Positions 28,875 to 37,729 of a DNA stretch of 64,000 bases are shown one piece after another (within the stretch, counting starts at the first letter, position 1; each line of letters opens with the position of its first letter). The position numbers were made by a program, and so were the translations under genes. The notes below the pieces were generated by a model that was given only the letters and a program-made list of their open reading frames with translations, did no database searches and was not told where the DNA came from. The stretch comes from Pseudoflavonifractor phocaeensis (GTDB taxonomy: Bacteria > Bacillota > Clostridia > Oscillospirales > Oscillospiraceae): contig NZ_JACLZC010000006.1 of the NCBI RefSeq assembly GCF_016901735.1, forward strand, positions 1-64,000, read 5' to 3'.

Positions 28875-30997
28875 GGCAGCGTCTCCCCTCCGTTCTCCAG
28901 CTCGTAGAGCTGCCGCTGCAAGCGGGCAATCTCCTGGCTCAATTCCTGCTTTTTCCGCTCCCTGCGCTCCGGGTCCCGTCTCCGGTCAAGGCGCGCCAGG
29001 GCAGCGGCAAGCTCCTCCTCCAGCTTGCCCCGCAGAATGCCTTTGGGCAGGTATCGGAGGGTTTTCTTCCTGTGCCCTTCCAGACGCCGCTCCCAGTTGT
29101 CCAGCGCTCTTTGGACGCCGTGCGGGTCCGTCTGAGGCGAAAGCTCCAGCGCTTTGACCGTTTTGACATCCTCCAGGATGTCTTTTATTTTCTTCTGGGC
29201 CAACGCGCCGACGGCCCCCTTTTGCAGATAAAATCCATCCTTGAGGATGGTATAGAGATTCTGCCCAAAGGGCTGTAAGGCGCTGTTTTGCTCCACGGTG
29301 ACAAAGCCGTCCTTGTCCTTTTTCAGGTAGAGCACCGCGGCGGCGGGAAAGTCCCCCAGCATCAGGGGGGAATGGGTGGTCATAATGATCTGAATGTCCC
29401 GGCAGGCGCTGTTCGTCCCCCGATAATAGGGAGCTTGATAGAGGCGCGGCAGATACTCTGCCAGTGTGGCCACAAACATCCGCTGCCACTCCGGGTGAAG
29501 GGACAGGTCCGCCTCATCCAGAAAAAGAAGCACCGAGTCACAGTCACATTCTTCCCCATTCCGGGTATGATTGACAATGGCTTCCTTCCGCTCCGCCCGC
29601 GCGGCTTTCCGCACGGATTCCGCTGTGATGTACTCCGCGCTTTCTTCATCATAGGAAGCCCCATTCAGGAGATATCGCAGCTTGGTAAAGATGCGCAGCA
29701 GAATGCTTTCTCCGCTGCTCAGTCCCCAGGAATAGGTGACGAAATAATCGCTCCGGCTGATGGCGCGGTTCAAATCCACAAAGCGGATCATCAATTCCTG
29801 TAAAATCGGGTCCAGACGGTCGCCCAAAGCAATGGTACATTTTCTGTTTCTTTGATAGCTCCAGTATTTGCGGATATGTTCTCTGTTGTTCCAGAGGAAT
29901 ATGATATACTTCCTGCAAGCTTCATAGTGGTTTTGGAGCTCCGGATGCTTTTGAGGCGAAAAGACGGAGCGCATGGTTCGGATGTAGCTTGACGGGTCAT
30001 CAAAGATTTCAGGGAGCGTCGCGTTCGCCACAGCTTCGTCCCCCAAATTCCGGCGTACCATTTCCAAAAAATTAGCCACGCAATTCAGGCTGAGTTCAAA
30101 GATCACTCGATACTTATTCTGCACATTATAATGGAATTGGCGGTATTTATATCCCCACTCCTTGATTTCATCCATCAAATATTGTTCGTCATGGCTCTTC
30201 AAAACACTTTTCAAATGTTCAATAGCAGAGCGGATCTCCAGCTTTAATTCCCGCGGAAACGGTACGGGGTAGCCTTGCTCCCGCATCTGAAGCAAAAGCA
30301 TTCTCTGATTGCGGTCAAATAAATAACGGGCTTGCTGATAGCTCTCAAAGGTAAAATAGGTGTACAGCTGCTCCTCCAAAAGCCGTTTTTGGGAAGGAAG
30401 GGTGCTGGCCTCCTGCGCTCCCAGCATACCGGCAAGCAGGGAGCAATCGTACATAGGGGCCGTATAAATAGCTTGGTCGGCACTTCGGATGTTTCTGGTC
30501 TGCTCCATATCCGCCATAGATACGGTATTGGAAAAATAAACTAATTTTGTTTTCCTGAGGGGACCCGGCGCCTCTTTACGGCATTTGAAATCAGATGTAT
30601 CTATCTCCATCCCTTGGGAATGGAAAAGGTATAACTGCTCTTTCCCATCCTGCATCAGGCAGATAAAATCAAAGGGCAGTTTTTGGGGGGTGCCCTCATA
30701 CAGCGCCGTCAGCGCTCTGGTCATGGCGTGGAGCAGCGTGGTCTTGCCTGTGCCGTTTTCGCCTACGATGGCCGAGATGTTGTAGAGCCGCTCGTCCCCC
30801 CAGAAGCCCGGTTCAATTTGGGCGTTTTCCTCGCGCTTGGTACGGTTCAGGCGATAGTAACCTTGATTGCCCCCAAGCCGTTCCAGGGTATAGACTTCCC
30901 CGACGCCAAAGTTCAATTCACACCGCTTATGGCCCCGGTATCCCTCCGGTCGCTCTCCGTTTTTTGTAAAATCCAGATAGAAGTAAAGCAGCCTCAT
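28871..30997 (-). CDS. SMC/ABC-type ATPase, PtuA-like
   Basis: A 708-residue ATPase. Walker A is GENGTGKT at residues 79-86, the ABC signature is LSSGES at 426-431, Walker B is LLFLDEAD with catalytic Glu495, and the switch His542 lies in IIMTTHSPLM. The region between is helical and long, and the last 80 residues are charged and probably coiled coil. There is no TOPRIM domain, so it is not an OLD nuclease. The order ATPase then HNH gene, joined by ATGA, is that of Septu, where PtuA forms an ATPase scaffold that holds PtuB. Base composition is visibly more AT-rich than the flanks, consistent with gain by transfer. Confidence 0.85.
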   Translation of the reverse strand: MRLLYFYLDFTKNGERPEGYRGHKRCELNFGVGEVYTLERLGGNQGYYRLNRTKREENAQIEPGFWGDERLYNISAIVGENGTGKTTLLHAMTRALTALYEGTPQKLPFDFICLMQDGKEQLYLFHSQGMEIDTSDFKCRKEAPGPLRKTKLVYFSNTVSMADMEQTRNIRSADQAIYTAPMYDCSLLAGMLGAQEASTLPSQKRLLEEQLYTYFTFESYQQARYLFDRNQRMLLLQMREQGYPVPFPRELKLEIRSAIEHLKSVLKSHDEQYLMDEIKEWGYKYRQFHYNVQNKYRVIFELSLNCVANFLEMVRRNLGDEAVANATLPEIFDDPSSYIRTMRSVFSPQKHPELQNHYEACRKYIIFLWNNREHIRKYWSYQRNRKCTIALGDRLDPILQELMIRFVDLNRAISRSDYFVTYSWGLSSGESILLRIFTKLRYLLNGASYDEESAEYITAESVRKAARAERKEAIVNHTRNGEECDCDSVLLFLDEADLSLHPEWQRMFVATLAEYLPRLYQAPYYRGTNSACRDIQIIMTTHSPLMLGDFPAAAVLYLKKDKDGFVTVEQNSALQPFGQNLYTILKDGFYLQKGAVGALAQKKIKDILEDVKTVKALELSPQTDPHGVQRALDNWERRLEGHRKKTLRYLPKGILRGKLEEELAAALARLDRRRDPERRERKKQELSQEIARLQRQLYELENGGETLP

Positions 30998-31995
30998 GCT
31001 TTGTCCTCCTCGGCGGGCCGCCGTCTCTCTTCCACGGTCCGCCCGATATCCCGTATGGCCGCGGCATAAAAATCGTCATAATCGGTGGCTGCATCCGCGC
31101 CCGCAGTGCGTATTTCCGCGCCGTTTGCCTCCAAAAGCAGGTGGCGCGTCTTTCTCTGGGGGTCAAAGGGCGGTTTATCGTAAAAGTATACCTTTCCGTC
31201 CCCATTGTGCTCCCGCTGCTTGCGGCGGAGGAGCCACCAGAGGTCAAACTCACATTCGTCAAACCCGAAGCCCAGAATATACACGTCGCCAAAGAGAAAC
31301 AGGCTGGGCCAGGAGAAAAACGGCAGTTCCCCCTCCGCGCCGGCCGCTCGCTTTCCAATCTCCTGGCAGCACCCCACGATTCTGGCCAGCAAACGGCCGT
31401 AGCGGTCATGGCCCAGTATGATCCCCTGGGGAACGCTGCTCTCGCCGTGAATGTGCCAAAGTGCGGTTCCCTGCGGCCGGTCGGGGTCCGGAAACCAATA
31501 CCCTGTGTGCAGCCGGTACTGCACCTCCCGCTTTTTGCCTTCCTTCTCCGATGCCTCCCGCAGGTCAAAGCGGAATTTGGAGCGGGTCCCGCGCTTCTCA
31601 AAGCTGCGGCGCGGGAAAAAGGCGTGTTCCAGGCAGTAGGAATAATTGGTGGTAAACACATGGTCCATATGAAGTTCCGGCAGCTGTTCCAGCAGGGGAT
31701 TGCTGGTATGTACCATCTTTTTCATGGCCTTGGCCAGGCGCCGCTCCTCCTGCAAAATATCCCTGCGTTCCATGGGATTGGGTACCTGGAAAGGGGTGGA
31801 GAGCAATTCATAGCGCAGGGGAAAGGGCAGGTGTTGGGCTTCGCCCATCCCCCGCTTTTCCGGCAGGGTCAGGTCCCGGACCAGCTCTTCCCAACTGCGC
31901 TGTCCGCTTTTGTACTCCAGTCCATTTCCGATGAGTAAAATCTGCCCGCGCCCGGGTCCGCGGAGGGGATAGCGAAACGCGATCTGCTGCTCCAT
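30994..31995 (-). CDS. SIR2-like protein, probable NAD-dependent defence effector
   Basis: A 333-residue protein with the SIR2-like layout of bacterial immune NADases: nucleotide loop ILLIGNGLEYKSG...SWEELV (residues 19-39), VFTTNYSYCLE with Asn117, LWHIHGES with His183 and the C-terminal Rossmann strand ILGFGFDECEFDLWWLL (240-256). In ThsA, DSR and SIR2-APAZ such domains deplete NAD+ on infection. It is the first gene of the operon; its stop overlaps the ATPase start (30994-30997). The first loop has GNG in place of the usual GAG. No other domain is attached, so sensing is likely by the ATPase. Confidence 0.82.
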   Translation of the reverse strand: MEQQIAFRYPLRGPGRGQILLIGNGLEYKSGQRSWEELVRDLTLPEKRGMGEAQHLPFPLRYELLSTPFQVPNPMERRDILQEERRLAKAMKKMVHTSNPLLEQLPELHMDHVFTTNYSYCLEHAFFPRRSFEKRGTRSKFRFDLREASEKEGKKREVQYRLHTGYWFPDPDRPQGTALWHIHGESSVPQGIILGHDRYGRLLARIVGCCQEIGKRAAGAEGELPFFSWPSLFLFGDVYILGFGFDECEFDLWWLLRRKQREHNGDGKVYFYDKPPFDPQRKTRHLLLEANGAEIRTAGADAATDYDDFYAAAIRDIGRTVEERRRPAEEDKA

Positions 31996-32042
31996 GTCAC
32001 TTCAGCCCCCATTTCTCTGATGGCAGTTATTGAATATTTTCC

Positions 32043-32051
32043 ATTATACCA
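32043..32051 (-). promoter_or_regulatory. Extended -10 promoter of SIR2-ATPase-HNH operon
   Basis: On the minus strand TGGTATAAT is an extended -10 with no clear -35. The predicted transcript starts about 40 bases before the SIR2 ATG. Confidence 0.55.
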
Positions 32052-32103
32052 TGGTTCAGCAACATATGCGTTGCCAAAAGAATGAGAGTTCTCTATTTAG
32101 TCC

Positions 32104-32141
32104 AATGCGCCTTGGGTCACACATGATACCCAAGGCGCATT
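32104..32141 (-). terminator. Strong hairpin between ABC operon end and SIR2 promoter
   Basis: AATGCGCCTTGGGT pairs perfectly over 14 bases with ACCCAAGGCGCATT around a 10-base loop. It lies just after the last permease gene. A T run follows only weakly, and only on the plus strand, so termination is likely but not certain; it may also insulate the defence operon. Confidence 0.55.
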
Positions 32142-32182
32142 TTGTAGTCCTGTTTATAGGGGATCGTCCTGCAATCCCGTCC

Positions 32183-33325
32183 TTAGAACGCTGCCGGTAC
32201 GTCTCTTCGTTTGTATTTCCTTCCAACGGCAAGCCATCCAAAGAGCAGCGCCATCCCCAAAAGCTTGACCGGCGCCGTTCCGTCGCCGCTCCATCCCTCC
32301 AGATAGAGGGTCACGGGCATCAGTTCCATCACCGGCTCCAGCGTTGGGACCAGCAGTGCGGCGTCCAGAAAAACCGGCGAGAGCAGAACCCCAGCCGCCG
32401 CCGCAAAGGGGAGCAGCACCGGCAGTATACGCCAACAGCGCCGCCCTCTGGCCAGCAGCAGCGCCAAAGCCCCCAGTGCCAGCAGGTAAGGCAAAAGCAT
32501 GGCCGCTGCCCGCCACGCCCTGTCCAACAGCAGCATCCCCACTGCGGTAAATAGAAAAGGCGGAATCAGGTTACCCAGCAGCCTGGGCAGCAGCACCGCT
32601 GCCGGACCTTGCAGCGCCAGCAACCGTTCCGCCTGGGCGCTCTCCTGCCAACGGCCCAGATCCACCGCGGCGGATAGGGTCCACACCAGCAGCAAAACCG
32701 CCGTCAGTCCCAAAAAAATTCGGCTGGTCCCCTTCTCTGCCAGAGCAACCGGTTCCAGTTCGGTCCCGTCCAGCGTCTCCATGGTTACCTCCACCCGACG
32801 GTCCTTCGGCAGCAGCGTCTCCAGGCATGGGCGCAGCGCCTCCAGCGCCGCTTCCTCCACCAGCGACCGGTCACGCAAATAATCCTCGGCGATCTCAGGC
32901 GCGCTCAGCTCCAGCAGTACCGCCGCTGTTGTCTCCCGGACCAGCGGATATACCGTGGAACCGGGACCGGTAATCAGCGTAATCAGCTTCTCAAATTTTC
33001 CAGCCTCCAACCGGTCCTCAAAATCGGACCGTAAAATCAGACCGCAGTCCCATCTGCTGACGGATACCTTCTGGCGCAGCGTCTCCTCGTCTGTCAGGCA
33101 GAAGCGGATCATCTGGTTTTCCCGAGACGTGAGCCGCGCCCAGAACCGCTCTCCTCCCGTCTCAGGCAGCACCACGCCCACTGTTACGATCCCTGCTTCC
33201 TCCTCTTCTGAAGCTTGCCGTACCGCCACGATACCCAGCAAAAGTAAGAGCAAAAATGCCCAGGCCTTCCACCGGCGCAGCGTTCCACGCAGCTCCAGGA
33301 CAAGCGACATCCAAACATATCTCAT
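32183..33325 (-). CDS. ABC-2 type permease subunit, second
   Basis: A 380-residue membrane protein. One helix near residues 18-35 is followed by an extracytoplasmic domain of about 170 residues, then five to six hydrophobic segments to the end, the plan of ABC-2 exporters of the YhgE/Pip or NatB kind. The ATG at 33325 overlaps the stop of the first permease (ATGA), and GGAGGGGGAAG precedes it. The frame is open far upstream, but that part lies over the first permease gene in another frame and is not coding. It is the last gene of a four-gene operon. Confidence 0.8.
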   Translation of the reverse strand: MRYVWMSLVLELRGTLRRWKAWAFLLLLLLGIVAVRQASEEEEAGIVTVGVVLPETGGERFWARLTSRENQMIRFCLTDEETLRQKVSVSRWDCGLILRSDFEDRLEAGKFEKLITLITGPGSTVYPLVRETTAAVLLELSAPEIAEDYLRDRSLVEEAALEALRPCLETLLPKDRRVEVTMETLDGTELEPVALAEKGTSRIFLGLTAVLLLVWTLSAAVDLGRWQESAQAERLLALQGPAAVLLPRLLGNLIPPFLFTAVGMLLLDRAWRAAAMLLPYLLALGALALLLARGRRCWRILPVLLPFAAAAGVLLSPVFLDAALLVPTLEPVMELMPVTLYLEGWSGDGTAPVKLLGMALLFGWLAVGRKYKRRDVPAAF

Positions 33326-34521
33326 TCTTCCCCCTCCAGGCAGCGGCGGCGGTACAAAAAAACCGTGGGGATCAGCAGTCCGGCCGACACTGCCACCAGA
33401 ACCAACGCCGGCGGGATGTCGGCGGGAGGGTCCATTCCCACGGCCGCCAGCGCCCGCATCCAGGTAATGGGCGAAAGCCCTTCCAGCGCCCGCACACCGT
33501 CTGGTAATAATACCGGCGGCAGCAGTCCGCCTGCCAGAAACAAAGACGCAACGGAAATCAGGAAGGACAGGCCCGCACAACCGCTGGTCTGACGGGTCAG
33601 CAAGCCACAGAGCGCGGTATAGACCGCGCAAAAAAATCCGCAGCATAAAGCGGCAACCAGAGCCGGCAGCGGCGCTTCCCCCGTCAGGAGAAGCGCAAGC
33701 CATAAAAGGCCTCCTATCTCTGCGGCACACCCCGTCAGACTGGCAGCCAATCCCGCCCAAACGCCCCGCTTGATCCAACACAGCCGTCCATAGTTCCTGG
33801 GCCAGGTCCCCTGATAATTCCAGGCAAATACCGGGGCCAGTGAGAGCAACAGCCAGCAAAAGAGGCTGAACATATAATGTTCCCGAATGGACAGTGCCCC
33901 TGTGGGTAAGATTCTTTCCTCCGCCACAACGGACAGCCGGTTTAAGATCCACTGTACATAGCGGAGATTGATCTCCATGACCACCTGTTCTCTGGGCAAT
34001 CCCTCCAGCTGTCCCGCGTCGTAGAGATCCAGTACCGCATAGATGCCCGCCTGAGCGGCGGAAAGGGTATCCGCAGCACTCTGTCCCACCCAAAGGGTGA
34101 GCAGGGACTCCAGTGGCCGTTCCCCCTTCACAATGATCTGGACCGGCGGATTTTCTCCCCACTGTACGCCCTGTATAAATCCCTCCGGCAGGAGCAGCAC
34201 GGCGTCCACCGTACCGTGGGACAAGGCCTCCCTGGCCTCTCCCTCTTCCATCGCCACCATCTCGCAGTAGCTCCGAATGTCGTCCATATTTCCCATATAC
34301 TGTTGGATCAATTGAGGGGTCTCGTCTCCCTCCGGCGCGGCCACCGCCAGGGTCAGGCCGGAAAAAGACACTCCGTCGGTAAGCAGCGCTTCCGCCACCC
34401 GGCCGCCCAGGACGGAAAACAGCACGCACAGAAGGGAAAGCCCTGCCAGCAGCGGAAGCTGCCGGCAGAGCCTGCCCATCGTCAGGCGGAATGAGACCCA
34501 AAAAAGTGTCAACGCGCCCAT
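33322..34521 (-). CDS. ABC-2 type permease subunit, first
   Basis: A 399-residue membrane protein with an N-terminal helix, an extracytoplasmic domain (about 45-200), and six C-terminal helices, as in ABC-2 exporter permeases. GAGGAA lies 10 bases before the ATG at 34521; a GTG at 34551 overlapping the previous gene is the alternative. Together with the second permease it would form the heterodimeric channel driven by the ATPase of the same operon. The cargo is unknown; antibiotic, peptide or lipid export are all possible. Confidence 0.82.
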   Translation of the reverse strand: MGALTLFWVSFRLTMGRLCRQLPLLAGLSLLCVLFSVLGGRVAEALLTDGVSFSGLTLAVAAPEGDETPQLIQQYMGNMDDIRSYCEMVAMEEGEAREALSHGTVDAVLLLPEGFIQGVQWGENPPVQIIVKGERPLESLLTLWVGQSAADTLSAAQAGIYAVLDLYDAGQLEGLPREQVVMEINLRYVQWILNRLSVVAEERILPTGALSIREHYMFSLFCWLLLSLAPVFAWNYQGTWPRNYGRLCWIKRGVWAGLAASLTGCAAEIGGLLWLALLLTGEAPLPALVAALCCGFFCAVYTALCGLLTRQTSGCAGLSFLISVASLFLAGGLLPPVLLPDGVRALEGLSPITWMRALAAVGMDPPADIPPALVLVAVSAGLLIPTVFLYRRRCLEGEE

Positions 34522-34535
34522 ATCCGGTTCGTTCC

Positions 34536-36242
34536 TCAGAAGAGAGCCCACAGGACGTCCTCAATTGCCGGAGTCTGCATGATGACATCATATGCCCAAT
34601 TCTCCGCGTTCTCCTCGATCTCCCATTGGATTCGCTCCACGTCGTCCATGGACATATCGGACAGCATCCGGGCGCCGGTGGCGCCGGTGCTGGTCTTTTG
34701 GTAATCGCCTATGGAGCAGTTGATTTGCAGGTTGGCCAATTGACTGCCGTACTGATAGAACTCCACGTCCTCCAGCTGCAGGTCCATGCTCTTGCTTCCC
34801 CCATTGAGCTGGCCTCTGGCCTCTACGGAGAAGTCGTCGTCCACGTCAAGGGTCCAATAGAAGTTATCATACTTTTCCTTGGGCTGATATTCCATGTGGG
34901 ACGTGATCTCACCCGCCAAATCGCCATAGTTGTAAATTCCGATGGTCGTATTGTCGGTATACCGGCCGGAAGCGCCGGTATGGTTGCCCGTGGACTCCAA
35001 CAGGAGCATACCATTGTTCCGTTGGAACATTAGGCTGAAATCATCGGCGTAGTTTTCTCCCCCTCCAAAGTAAACGCCCAGCTCCATTTCGTCCCCGTTG
35101 AGGTCTTTCTCCCAGTGCGCGCACAGCAAATAACCGTCCTTGAGATAGACGTCCATCTCCACATCGCCAATGACCTTTACAGCCTCGGTGAGCTGATTGA
35201 ACAGTTCCGTGTACGACATGGACTCTCTGACATCGCTTTCTATGTACATGATGTCGTCCTCTGTGGCCCCCGCAGCCCGCATCAGGTCCAGCACGGTATC
35301 GGTCAGATCCAGGCTCCCCATGCCGTGCGCCATCCAGGAAAAATACTTGCGCAGGGCGCTCTCCGGAATTACTACCCTGTATTCGTCGCACTCCACACCA
35401 TAGCCGTTGACCTCGATACGGTCCTTACCGCGCTTTTCCACCTCGATGGATTCCAGAAGCGTCTTTGCCCCCTCCGTATCCATCTGAAAAAGCTGCTGAT
35501 ATTGCTCGGAGTAATCAAAGAAATTGAAGCCCACCTGGTCGTAAGCGCTGCCGCTGCCGGTCATTGCCGCCAAGTCCCGGCCCAGCGTGGCTGTATCCAC
35601 GCCCAAGGCATTGTCTCCCAACAGTTCCGGGCTGTAAATACTGACCACCGAGTCATCCATATCCCAGTATAAATGAATCAGATCTGCGGAACCATAGGAT
35701 AACTGCTGTGCAACGGTAATCTGCCTGCCCTTTGCGTCATAATCCACGCCGATCTGGTACCCAACTCCCTCCAGAAGCTCCAAATCATAATCGTCGGCCT
35801 CCTTGAGCTCCACGGCCAGATCCACACTGAAGGCGTCCCTGTTTTGCGCGGCAAGCAGGCCCATTTGTTCCGCGCCCGCTCCGTAGGCGGAGACGGTTTT
35901 CTGCATCGCCTTAGCCACCTTGATCTCAGGGCTATCCAGTACGCCGCTGAAGAAAATACCAAGGCCCACACACAGCACCAGCGCCGCCGCGCCGCCGCCG
36001 ATGGCCAGTGGTTTCCAGTTGAATTCTTTTTTCTTCTGCGTGTTTCCTCCCGTACTCACATTCTCCCACTGGCGCACAGTCTGTTTCTGGTCCGGCTGCT
36101 GGGGTGAATTGTTGTAAACCGTCCTATGTTCAGATGTTTTCCACGTTTGGGCCGGCGCATTGGCGGACGTCATATCGGCGCCGCAAAAATCGCAGAATCT
36201 CGCCCCATCCATCAATTTTTTCCCGCATTTTTTACAAAACAT
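34536..36242 (-). CDS. Zinc-ribbon membrane protein with large extracellular domain
   Basis: A 568-residue protein. The start is a zinc ribbon, MFCKKCGKKL...FCDFCGADM, with four cysteines, followed by a polar linker, one membrane helix at about 107-127 and some 440 extracellular residues. That part is rich in beta strands and acidic residues, and I recognise no enzyme motif. The ATG at 36242 is preceded by GGAG at close distance; the longer open frame to 36470 runs into the ABC ATPase gene. It lies between ATPase and permease genes of one operon, so it may be an accessory or substrate-binding subunit. Similar zinc-ribbon membrane proteins are common in Clostridia without known function. Confidence 0.78.
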   Translation of the reverse strand: MFCKKCGKKLMDGARFCDFCGADMTSANAPAQTWKTSEHRTVYNNSPQQPDQKQTVRQWENVSTGGNTQKKKEFNWKPLAIGGGAAALVLCVGLGIFFSGVLDSPEIKVAKAMQKTVSAYGAGAEQMGLLAAQNRDAFSVDLAVELKEADDYDLELLEGVGYQIGVDYDAKGRQITVAQQLSYGSADLIHLYWDMDDSVVSIYSPELLGDNALGVDTATLGRDLAAMTGSGSAYDQVGFNFFDYSEQYQQLFQMDTEGAKTLLESIEVEKRGKDRIEVNGYGVECDEYRVVIPESALRKYFSWMAHGMGSLDLTDTVLDLMRAAGATEDDIMYIESDVRESMSYTELFNQLTEAVKVIGDVEMDVYLKDGYLLCAHWEKDLNGDEMELGVYFGGGENYADDFSLMFQRNNGMLLLESTGNHTGASGRYTDNTTIGIYNYGDLAGEITSHMEYQPKEKYDNFYWTLDVDDDFSVEARGQLNGGSKSMDLQLEDVEFYQYGSQLANLQINCSIGDYQKTSTGATGARMLSDMSMDDVERIQWEIEENAENWAYDVIMQTPAIEDVLWALF

Positions 36243-36270
36243 AACTCCATCTCCCTCTGCGCTAAAATCG

Positions 36271-36927
36271 TCATATTTCCATGTGCTCTTCTTCCATACT
36301 GCCCCATCGGGCATGTCCCTCTTCCAAGCAGAGGCAGCGGTCACACAGCCGCTCCAGCTCCTCGGTATGGTGGGTACACCAGACAAGCATGCCGCCCTGA
36401 TGCAAAAACAACTCCATCCAATCCAACAATACCTGTCGGTAGGCAAGGTCCAGACCGGTGGTGGCCTCATCCATTACCAGAATCTCCGGCTGAGCCAACA
36501 GTCCCATGGCAATGCTGACCCGCTGGCGCATACCGCCCGACAGGGTCTGGATCCGCCGGCGGAGAAGCGGCTCCAAGCCCATCCGTGCGGTGATTTCTTC
36601 GGGCAGCGGTCCGCGCAGTCCGCAAGCGGCCTGCCACAGTTCCAGCTGCTGCCCCACGGTCAGACCTGGGGACAGCTGGTCCGCTTGCGGCACGTAGCCC
36701 AGATGCCGCCGCAAAAACTGTCTGTCCCCCAAAACATCCTTGCCTCGAAAGAACATCCGGCCGCTGTCAGGGCGCTTGACCTGTGCCAGCAGCCGCAAAA
36801 GAGTCGACTTTCCGGAGCCGTTCGGGCCGACAATCCCTATGCTTTGGCCCTCATCCAAGCAAAAGCTCACCGGAAACAGTACCTGTCTCCCCTCATAGGA
36901 CTTGCTGATCTCTTTTACCTCAAACAT
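36271..36927 (-). CDS. ABC transporter ATP-binding protein
   Basis: A 218-residue nucleotide-binding subunit that powers the ABC-2 exporter of the same operon. Walker A is GPNGSGKS, the Q loop is GYVPQADQL, the signature is LSGGMRQR, Walker B is ILVMDEATTGLD, and the switch histidine is in WCTHHTEEL. It is first in the four-gene operon, 28 bases before the zinc-ribbon gene. The size is minimal, without a C-terminal regulatory part. Confidence 0.92.
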   Translation of the reverse strand: MFEVKEISKSYEGRQVLFPVSFCLDEGQSIGIVGPNGSGKSTLLRLLAQVKRPDSGRMFFRGKDVLGDRQFLRRHLGYVPQADQLSPGLTVGQQLELWQAACGLRGPLPEEITARMGLEPLLRRRIQTLSGGMRQRVSIAMGLLAQPEILVMDEATTGLDLAYRQVLLDWMELFLHQGGMLVWCTHHTEELERLCDRCLCLEEGHARWGSMEEEHMEI

Positions 36928-36969
36928 ATAAATATCCCTGTTTTTCCGGTATTTTTCTATCTTTTCATT

Positions 36970-36997
36970 ATTATACCATTCTTCTGTACCTTTTCAA
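36970..36997 (-). promoter_or_regulatory. Sigma-A promoter of ABC exporter operon
   Basis: On the minus strand TTGAAA (36997-36992) and TATAAT (36975-36970) are 16 bases apart, with TGG before the -10 as an extended element. Confidence 0.7.
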
Positions 36998-37050
36998 GCA
37001 CATCCGCTTTATCCCATACTTTTTGGGTGCGGTGCTGGGCGCACGCAAAC

Positions 37051-37470
37051 TCAGCCTTCTTTGCCGGTTCTCGGCTCCATGGTATAGCCGTTTATGGTCA
37101 AGTGGGCCACCTGGGCGCCCCGGTCGTCGGTGACCTCCACGGCGTAGAGGCAGGTGGTACGGCCAGCCTTCAGACAGCGGGCCTCGGCGATGAGCCGCTC
37201 TCCCCGGGCCGCCGACAGAAAGGTGACCGACACCTGCTGGGTGACGGTGACGCGGCTGCTGTGTCCGTTGGCGGCCACGGCAAAGGCGAAGTCCGCCAGC
37301 GTAAAAACCGCCCCTCCCATTGGGATGTTGTTGGCGTTGAGATGGACGGGCCGGATGGGCATGGTGCAGACGGCATGGCCCGGCTCGGCCTGTTCAATGG
37401 CCGCGCCGGCGGCCTCGGTGGCAAACCGGTCCCCGGCAAAGCGGGCCCGGATCTGGTCAAGCGTTGGCAT
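37051..37470 (-). CDS. PaaI-type hotdog thioesterase
   Basis: A 139-residue single hotdog domain. The helix start HLNANNIPMGGAVFTLADFAFAVAAN carries the conserved GG..F.L.D pattern of the PaaI/YbgC branch, which hydrolyses aromatic or acyl-CoA thioesters. The rest alternates strands as expected. AAGGGAG precedes the ATG. It stands alone, so the acyl-CoA cannot be named. Confidence 0.85.
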   Translation of the reverse strand: MPTLDQIRARFAGDRFATEAAGAAIEQAEPGHAVCTMPIRPVHLNANNIPMGGAVFTLADFAFAVAANGHSSRVTVTQQVSVTFLSAARGERLIAEARCLKAGRTTCLYAVEVTDDRGAQVAHLTINGYTMEPRTGKEG

Positions 37471-37729
37471 ATCATTGCGCTCCCTTCTGCATTTTCTCTG
37501 TTTTTTCAGTTTATCACAGGCATGACGGAATCGGAAACTTCTTTTTCGCCAAGCCGGAAGAAGGCTGCGGCTTTATGCTCCACGGTATGATATCCTATCC
37601 TTATCGGATCAGGCCGCTTTTCTGCGCCCAACATAAGAGACCGAAAGGCTGTAAAATTCCCTCAACAGCTGGTATAATGGCTCTGACACCGTGCGCCGAT
37701 GTACCAACGCAGAAAGTGAGGCAGCCAGT

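Noticed and set aside
27732..31995. Retron of the Ec78 type
   Set aside because: The ATPase and HNH proteins fit, but no reverse transcriptase or msr/msd-like repeat is next to them.
33326..34591. Upstream extension of the second permease frame
   Set aside because: It runs over the first permease in another frame; the real start is the ATG at 33325 with GGAGGGGGAAG and an ATGA overlap.
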